Assembly (NCBI RefSeq): GCF_000004195.4
Contig: NC_030677.2
Location: forward strand, 203,238,213 to 203,302,212
Source of the DNA: Xenopus tropicalis
Lineage: Eukaryota; Chordata; Amphibia; Anura; Pipidae
Length of the DNA stretch: 64,000 nt
Direction of reading: 5' to 3'
Every line of letters begins with the position of its first letter. The stretch's first letter is position 1. The notes beneath the pieces were generated by a model. That model did not search any database. It saw only the letters and a list, made by a program, of their open reading frames with translations, and was not told the DNA's origin. Shown here one piece after another: positions 57,286 to 64,000 of the stretch. The position numbers and the translations under genes were made by a program.

Positions 57286-58848
57286 GGTCAGTAAGACATT
57301 ATGTCCTGCCTAATAGAAAACTTACATCCATGCTACATTAGACGAAAGCCTCACCAGTCAGCAGTACAGTAAATGGAACGTGCAGTGATACTGAATATAT
57401 GACTATAACTTCAGCCAGAAAGCAAGGCAGGATTGCTGCAAAATCCCAGCCAATGCACTGCAGTCCACAGGCAATAATGAATAGATTATTTTACCCCATA
57501 AAACTAAACTCCATAAATACACAATATCACAACCCCTTTTTGCAGCAGCATAAACACAAAACATCCCCACTGTATGCAATTGCCGCAGGCAAACAATCAT
57601 TTTTGGTTTTATCACTAAAAAAGAATATTTGTTACAAACAAGCAACGCTGTGTGTGTAAAAAATCATCTAAAAGGTCCTTACACTGAGGTCTGAGGCTTA
57701 AACACAGTTAACGAGGCACGGATACGATTCTGTAATTAAGTAAATGAGCTGCTCGTTTCCCAATGCACTTTGCTCACCTTCAGCAACGTGTCTCTTTTAC
57801 CAGGGGGCAGTGCCAACTCCTTGACAGCTGTTCTGCACCCAGCGGCACCTCCTGCCCACTTACAGCCTCACTTACTTTAGATTGCAAGCTCTGATGAGCA
57901 GCTCACTATTTGCATTCTATAATACAGCGCTACAGAATATGTTGGTACTATAGTCAAACATAATAATAGTTCAAGCTGTCATCTCTAAGGAGGTGGAAGG
58001 GAGCCTGTTCCAGTCAGTCTCACAAGTCGGAAGAGATAAGCTATTTACAGAGCGGTGCCACTGACACCCACTGACAGTCTCTGCTGGATCTGTGCCCACC
58101 ATGCTGTGGGCATTTGAGTCACATGACTGCTCACCTAGGGAACGTACCACTGCCCCACAGATAATAAAGTGCCCCTTTTTTTGCTTTTGAAAGGATTAGA
58201 AATGAGAGAAACTTACAGTTTTCAGTCGTTGGAATGCAGAATATCCCTGCAGCACTTGGCTGACCAGTTTGAAGTAGTGTGAGTGGTTGGGCACCACCCC
58301 TGTGGCTAAACACACAGCGAGGCGGCTTCTCTCTGAAAGGTTTGCATGTGAAGGGAGGCGTGCCCGGCATTCACTAACACGGATATGAGACACTCACCTC
58401 AGGCAAATCATTCTTGTGACTCACATTTACAACAAAATACACAATTTTGTTCTGACTCAGAACTGCGCACCCCCCGCACTGTCTCCCAGGCAGCCACAGG
58501 GATCTGGGGGGCGTCATATAGGGTTATGGTGTGGGGAATAGGGTGACACCAGTACAGCTGGGATACAGTGTGTACCTTGTATAAAAACATGTGCATCGGG
58601 CCCGCAGCTTAACCACTGAAACTACTGTAACCCCACTACTTTCTCAGTGTATCCCTCCCACAGTCAGTGGTACCTACCAACTCTCACTGCTGCCCATTGG
58701 CTGCGGAGACTGTCACTCAGCAGTTACATGGTACAACGAAAGTAAGGAATGAGCTGCTACTCAACCGGCTCAAGATACACAGTTATATATAAATATATAC
58801 ATTTGTCCCTCTGATTTCAGAGTGACCGATAAATGTGCAGTATAAGGA
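57286..58848. other. No gene seen; one SINE-like fragment
   Basis: A SINE-like fragment is at about 57875-57970. The remaining sequence, including a somewhat more GC-rich 58040-58720, shows no supportable exon. A non-coding first exon of a gene here cannot be excluded. Confidence 0.4.
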
Positions 58849-59230
58849 TATTAGCAGTCACTGAGGGGTTCTGTGCCCATATAAAGGCACAAGGCTGCAG
58901 GCTGAGTTATACAGGGAACTCTGAGTATCACTCATGTATTATATGGGATAATGTACCCCCTACTGTAAATGATAAGGATATTAGCAGTCACTGAGGGGTT
59001 CTGTGCCCATATAAAGGCACAAGGCTGCAGGCTGAGTTATACAGGGAACTCTGAGTATCACTCATGTATTATATGGGATAATGTACCCCCTACTGTAAAT
59101 GATAAGGATATTAGATCTCACTGAGGGGTTCTGTGCCCATATAAAGGCACAAGGCTGCAGGCTAAGTTATAGTGGTCATCGATCAAGAAAGTGACTTCTA
59201 ATATACTACTATTTTGCAATAGGATATATA
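58849..59230. repeat. 130-bp tandem repeat, partial copy of the fold-back element
   Basis: About 2.5 units (CTGAGGGGTTCTGTGCCCAT at 58861 and 58991) match the 55215-56195 element. It then continues into arm sequence (GTGACTTCTAATATACTAC). Confidence 0.85.
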
Positions 59231-59642
59231 TAAGAGGTTATTAATGATTCTTGTGAATTAGGTATAATTTATCCCCTGCTATAATTTTTAAAACTATCAA
59301 AAATCACAGATAAGTTGTGCATCTTTAGATACTTTAGGAACCCAAAAGTCAATGGGCCCCAGAACAGTTAAATCACTGGCTGAATACAAGGAACAGAATG
59401 AACAGAGGAGACCTAATATCATTTTATCTAACAAAATGGGGGTTTAAGTGTAGAAGATCACTGGCATAACAATACAGAGCTATACACTGTCGACATTCAT
59501 AAATAAATGTTCTTTCATTTACAATAAATTAAATATATGCATTGTATACAGCAATTTATGTTTTTTTTAAGGCATTGTTCCCAGTCTCCACCATTAACGT
59601 ATTGGATGAATGTACATTGCTGCTTATCCAAAATAGAGTTAT

Positions 59643-60280
59643 ACAGGTAACGGAAACCCGTTATCCAGAAAGGCCATCTCCCATAGACTCCATTATAAGC
59701 AAATAATTCTAATTTTTAAAAATTATTTCCTTTTTCTCTGTAATAATAAAACAGTACCTGTACTTGATCCCAACTAAGATATAATTACCCCTTATTGGGG
59801 CAGAACAGCCCTATTGGGTTTATTTAATGGTTAAATGATTCCCTTTTCTCTGTAATAATAAAACAGTACCTATACTTGATCCCAACTAAGATATAATTAC
59901 CCCTTATTGGGGCAGAACAGCCCTATTGGGTTTATTTAATGGTTAAATGATTCCCTTTTCTCTGTAATAATAAAACAGTACCTGTACTTGATCCCAACTA
60001 AGATATAATTACCCCTTATTGGGGGCAGAACAGCCCTATTGGGTTTATTTAATGGTTAAATGATTCCCTTTTCTCTGTAATAATAAAACAGTACCTGTAC
60101 TTGATCCCAACTAAGATATAATTAATCCTTATCGGACACAGAACAATCCTATTGGGTTTTAAATGATGTTTAAATTATTCTTTAGTAGACTTAAGTTATG
60201 GAGATCCAAATTACAGAAAGATCCCTTACCCGGAAAGCCCCAGGTCCCGAGCATTCTGGATAACAGGTCCTATACCTGTA
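59643..60280. mobile_element. MITE with internal 113-bp tandem repeats
   Basis: Both ends are present: CAGGTAACGGAAACCCGTTA and GATAACAGGTCCTATACCTG. About four 113-bp units are almost identical to those at 12816-13448 and 40890-41552. Confidence 0.85.
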
Positions 60281-60561
60281 TATACATTCATACAGACACT
60301 AAGTTAGACACTTAGTAAGGACTTTTTGCCTCCAGCTGTTCTATCACTATTCTACATCCGAACAAGTCCAGTCTGGCGAGTTGCACCAAGGCAGCCCCAG
60401 CAGTGTAAGACATGATTAATATAGCACTCACGTGTAACCACTAGTGCAACGGAGAAATGTCAGGTATTTACAGCTTTCTGTACAGCCTAAAAACCAATAT
60501 AACTGGGCCAGCACTCCCCTGGTGAAAAAATATTGATATAAGATAGATACACAACAGATAT

Positions 60562-60567
<6 letters not shown>

Positions 60568-60609
<42 letters not shown>
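60568..60609. repeat. (AT)n microsatellite
   Basis: About 40 bp of AT dinucleotides. Confidence 0.95.
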
Positions 60610-60612
<3 letters not shown>

Positions 60613-60892
60613 ATTTAATGTTACCAAACAGGTCAATTAGGGATTCAAAGGGAAGGGTGTGGCACAAACATCCTGAAAATGCCATTAACAGAAAGGAGAC
60701 AACAATTTCACATGAATCTGCACTTTCCAAAGAAGACTCTGCTCGAGGCGCTTATGTTTTATGGCGAGATAATGGCAGGGAGACAAACTAGAAACCCAAC
60801 GCCTCATTTACGATGATAAGTGCAACGTGTACCAGGGGACGTGTAGCAGATGTTGGATGGACTCTTTTCAAAAAGGTACTTGTGTCCATCCA

Positions 60893-61158
60893 CAGTTTCT
60901 GACTGGGCCACCAGGGTACCTGGAAAAAAACCCGGTGGGCCAGATCCGATCCCCCCCCAGGGCACTCCTGCAATCCGTTATCTCCCTCCCCAGACACACC
61001 ACAGGTAGGTTTCTTTTAGGAGTGCTCGGGGGAAGGGGGTCGGAGGGTGTTCGGGCCCTCTGTGGGGGGGGGGGTGAAGGCAGCAGAGGCCATTGGGGGG
61101 TGCAGGGGCCCCTGAGGCAGAAGCCCCGGTGGGCCCTGCACCCCCCAGTCCGACCCTG
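60893..61158. mobile_element. hAT-type MITE
   Basis: Termini CAGTTTCTGACTGGGCCACC and CCCAGTCCGACCCTG; flanking 8-mers TCCATCCA and CCCATCCA differ at one base. The body shares AGCCCCGGTGGGCCCTGCAC with 37980-38190. Confidence 0.85.
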
Positions 61159-63260
61159 CCCATCCATGCCCCTAGTAACCTGCATCACGTAGAAACGTGT
61201 TGTGAATGCAACTTGCAAGGTGCCAACAATCACACTGGAATTCTGGGGAAAAAAACAGGCAATGAAGATAAAAAAAAACCAAACATAATTTTGGTTCCAT
61301 TTGCACAATTCACTGTATTTGTAAATGAGGCTTCAGATATTTAGTAGCGTTGCTATGAGGCATGTGTCGAATGAAGCATTCAGTTCATGATTTTGCCAAA
61401 TCTCTGTTAGGATTTAGCCAATATATCATTGCCTACATTATTAGCCATCCATATGCTTAGTCAATCAGGGCAACTGAGATCATATGTGGGCTTGTGAAAT
61501 GCAGCAGATCTTAGATAGCTCAGAGTCTCTTCCACCCTTGTGTCCTGACATTTCGCAGAATGGCCCAATCCGATATTGGTTGGGGATGGTGATAATATAC
61601 ACAGGCTTATGGGCTTCCACTTTAGTTAAGAAAAACTGAATCCACAGACAATGAGGAGAAGCAATGGGAGATGGGTGTTTGTATACTGGGTAACCTGGGG
61701 TATACCGGTAAATGGCAGAACCGAACCTTGAAGCCATGATAACGTAAATGCAAGGATTTAATGAAGACAAAATAACAAAACAGCAACTGGTGCAAGGTGG
61801 AGTCCAGTAATTGGGCCAGTAGTGGGTCAGGCAGCTGGCACGCAGAGTGAAAGAACAGGTCAAGGTCAAAACTGGAAGATCCACAAGAACAGAACTAGTA
61901 GCGGCACAGGAACAAGGCAGGGAACAAGGAACCAGGAAAGGACTCAGGAACCAGATATGAAGGTCAAACCATGAATCACAGGAGGGCACGATCTAGGCTA
62001 GAAAGCTTAATGACCAAGCAAAATGCAATGACCAGGGGCAAGCTTATAAAGTGTCTTAATTAAATGATGAGCTACACAAGGGGCTAATAAAATGGGCGGG
62101 GAAAGGGAGCAGACCGCAAGAATTCAATGCATACATAGGGAGAAACTATCAAGACCAGCTCTAAGAGCCTCCAGTGGTGCATTTGGTAATACATGAACCA
62201 GAGTTTGAATCCCAGCTGGTCCTGACAAAACCTTTAAAAAGTGTATTTATTTTGGGCATATTTATAACATATAGGTGCTGTAATATCAGGTCATTTCCAG
62301 TACTGGAGTAAGTCCTGCACAGAGGCGCACAGCATCATTGTACTGCATGGAGGTACCTGAAGAGTTGCAAAGCCAGGCAGGGTATATGAAGCACTGACTG
62401 ATTGTTGGTTCCGCTAAAGGCAAAGACAGGCTTCTAAGTGTCAGTAAATCTGAGAAAGGGGGTCAAAGTTGGCACTTTATACGTCAACTAAAAAGGTTGA
62501 GGAATCTCCGAATAAAAACATCCAATGAAGAGCCCCATTATGTGCAGTCAATGCATAAAAATGTATTTAGTTACGTATGGCACTACATTGGTCATGTGCA
62601 AACTACACCTGGAATAGGGATCTGTGAGGTCCGAAACATGTAGGGAAAGACATCTCTCAATACAATATTGCACTGAATGAGGTCCCATTGGATTATGTCC
62701 AGATGTTTTACTGAGCACGAAGGTGACTACTTAATCATAAAGCACACTAGCGTTGCCACATAAACACTAAAATAATACTGTACACTATAGAAGGACATTC
62801 GGATAAAAATATTGAACGGAGAGAAACATTTACACCCACAGCAGCACAACAGATTTAAGATGCAACATATAAATCCCAGGGAACCTTTACAGGACAATTG
62901 TGTATACAAAAAAATTATTTAGTGGCATTAGTAACAGAACTGCATTCCATTCCATCACAGAAGTGTTCTGTCAATGACATTGCAAACACCATCAAGGGTG
63001 CCATCCAATACTAGTAACGCCACCAGTAACATATAGCTGTGCTCCTGTTCTGAAACAAGTTGCGCTCCCCCGCCGCTGCACCCTAGGCTCGTGCCTTTTC
63101 TGCCTACTCCTTAGTTCCAGCCCTACATTACATATGTGTATTTCCTTCAAAGATTGTTTTATATGTGGGTGGTTTGTCATACAGTAACTATGTTATTTGT
63201 TTTACAATTCTTGCACAGCTTGAGACTGACGGCACAGCTTTTTTTTACTTTAAACTTTTA
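61159..63260. other. No gene seen; possible SINE fragments
   Basis: About 61480-62240 has the look of old repeat DNA (minus-strand frame rich in C, S, P and L). At about 62158-62232, TGGTGCATTTGG and GTTTGAATCCC resemble tRNA A- and B-boxes, so a tRNA-derived SINE fragment is possible. GTCCGAAACATGTAGGG lies near 62629. Nothing is firm. Confidence 0.35.
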
Positions 63261-63269
63261 CACCATATT

Positions 63270-64000
63270 ATTCCACCATTCTCCCATGGCATTACACCAT
63301 ATTTTTCCACCATTCTCCCATGGGATTCCACCATACCATTCCACCATTGTCCTACGGGATGCCACCATACCAGTCCTCCATTCTCCCATGGGATTCCCCC
63401 ATACCAGCCCACCATTCTACCATGGGATTCCACCATACCATTCCACCATTGTCCTACGGGATGCCACCATACCAGTCCACCATTCTCCCATGGGATTCCA
63501 CCATACCATTCCTTCATTGTCCTACGGGAGGCCACCATACCAGTCCACCATTCTCCCATGGGATTCCCCCATACCATTCCACCATTGTCCTATGGGATTC
63601 CACCATACCATTCCCCCATTCTCCGATGGAATTCCACCATACCAGTCCACCATTATCCCATGGTATTCCCCCATACCAGTCCACCATTCTCCCATGGGAT
63701 TCCCCCATACCAGTCCACCATTCTCCCATGGGATTCCACCATTCTCTTCTGGGATTCCACCATACGAGTCCACCATTCTCCCATGGGATTCCACCAGACC
63801 TTTCCACCATTCTCCCATGGGATTCCACCATACCATTCCACCATTCTCCCATGGGATTCCACCATACCATTTTCCCATGGGATTCCACCATACCTTTTCA
63901 CCATTCTCCCATGGGATTCCACCATACCATTCGACCATTCTCCCATGGGATTCCACCATACCATTCCCCCATTCTCCCATGGGATTCCACCATACCATTC
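63270..64000. repeat. 34-bp minisatellite running off the window
   Basis: At least 21 copies of CCATTCCACCATTCTCCCAT plus GGGATTCCACCATA. Each unit contains the palindrome CCCATGGG. Repeated W, N, P, M, G, E-rich minus-strand frames are artefacts. The right end is beyond the window. Confidence 0.95.

Noticed and set aside
61480..61989. 169-codon minus-strand frame rich in Cys, Ser and Pro
   Set aside because: The composition and phrases look like decayed repeat DNA. No conserved motif could be identified.
62158..62232. tRNA gene
   Set aside because: A- and B-box-like motifs are present but no cloverleaf with proper acceptor pairing could be built by eye. At most it is a tRNA-derived SINE fragment.

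Overview
The window is vertebrate genomic DNA, almost certainly from a frog of the genus Xenopus. Two protein-coding genes with vertebrate-type introns can be read, CCDC68 and RAB27B. The rest is dominated by short DNA-transposon (MITE) families, a Tx1-like LINE and minisatellites of the kind I associate with Xenopus. There is no prokaryotic or viral coding structure. The protein identities rest on recalled family knowledge; no database search was run.

Layout. (1) About 1-9,310 (+ strand): the 3' part of CCDC68, a coiled-coil centriolar protein. Nine coding exons in consistent phase run from 313 to the stop at 9175-9177; the first roughly 40 codons lie upstream of the window. (2) About 9,310-16,260: intergenic. 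It contains a second, nearly identical copy of the CCDC68 terminal exon (12025-12103), a tandem-repeat-bearing MITE and two TTAA-flanked MITEs that share one TTAA. (3) 16,265-26,271 (- strand): the complete RAB27B coding sequence in five exons giving 218 residues, convergent with CCDC68. As I recall, CCDC68 and RAB27B are also neighbours on human chromosome 18q21. Upstream non-coding RAB27B exons were not identified. (4) About 26,300-64,000: no recognisable host gene. It holds TTAA-type and hAT-type MITEs, a decayed Tx1-like LINE (about 31.4-35.17 kb), a SINE-like element with a secondary insertion, fold-back elements, and a series of minisatellites (units of 27, 28, 34, 42, 49, 51, about 80-100, and 99 bp). 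One array runs off the right edge.

The two genes have unrelated known roles: CCDC68 in centriole subdistal appendages and microtubule anchoring, RAB27B as a secretory-vesicle GTPase. The most unusual features are the duplicated CCDC68 terminal exon and its possible second reading frame, a 78-bp GT-AG-bounded segment beside it, and a MITE that begins 15 bases inside a RAB27B intron. Several nested elements with exact target-site duplications record insertion order, and minisatellites have grown inside transposable elements. Long open frames in the repeat arrays are artefacts of the repeat period and were not called as genes.
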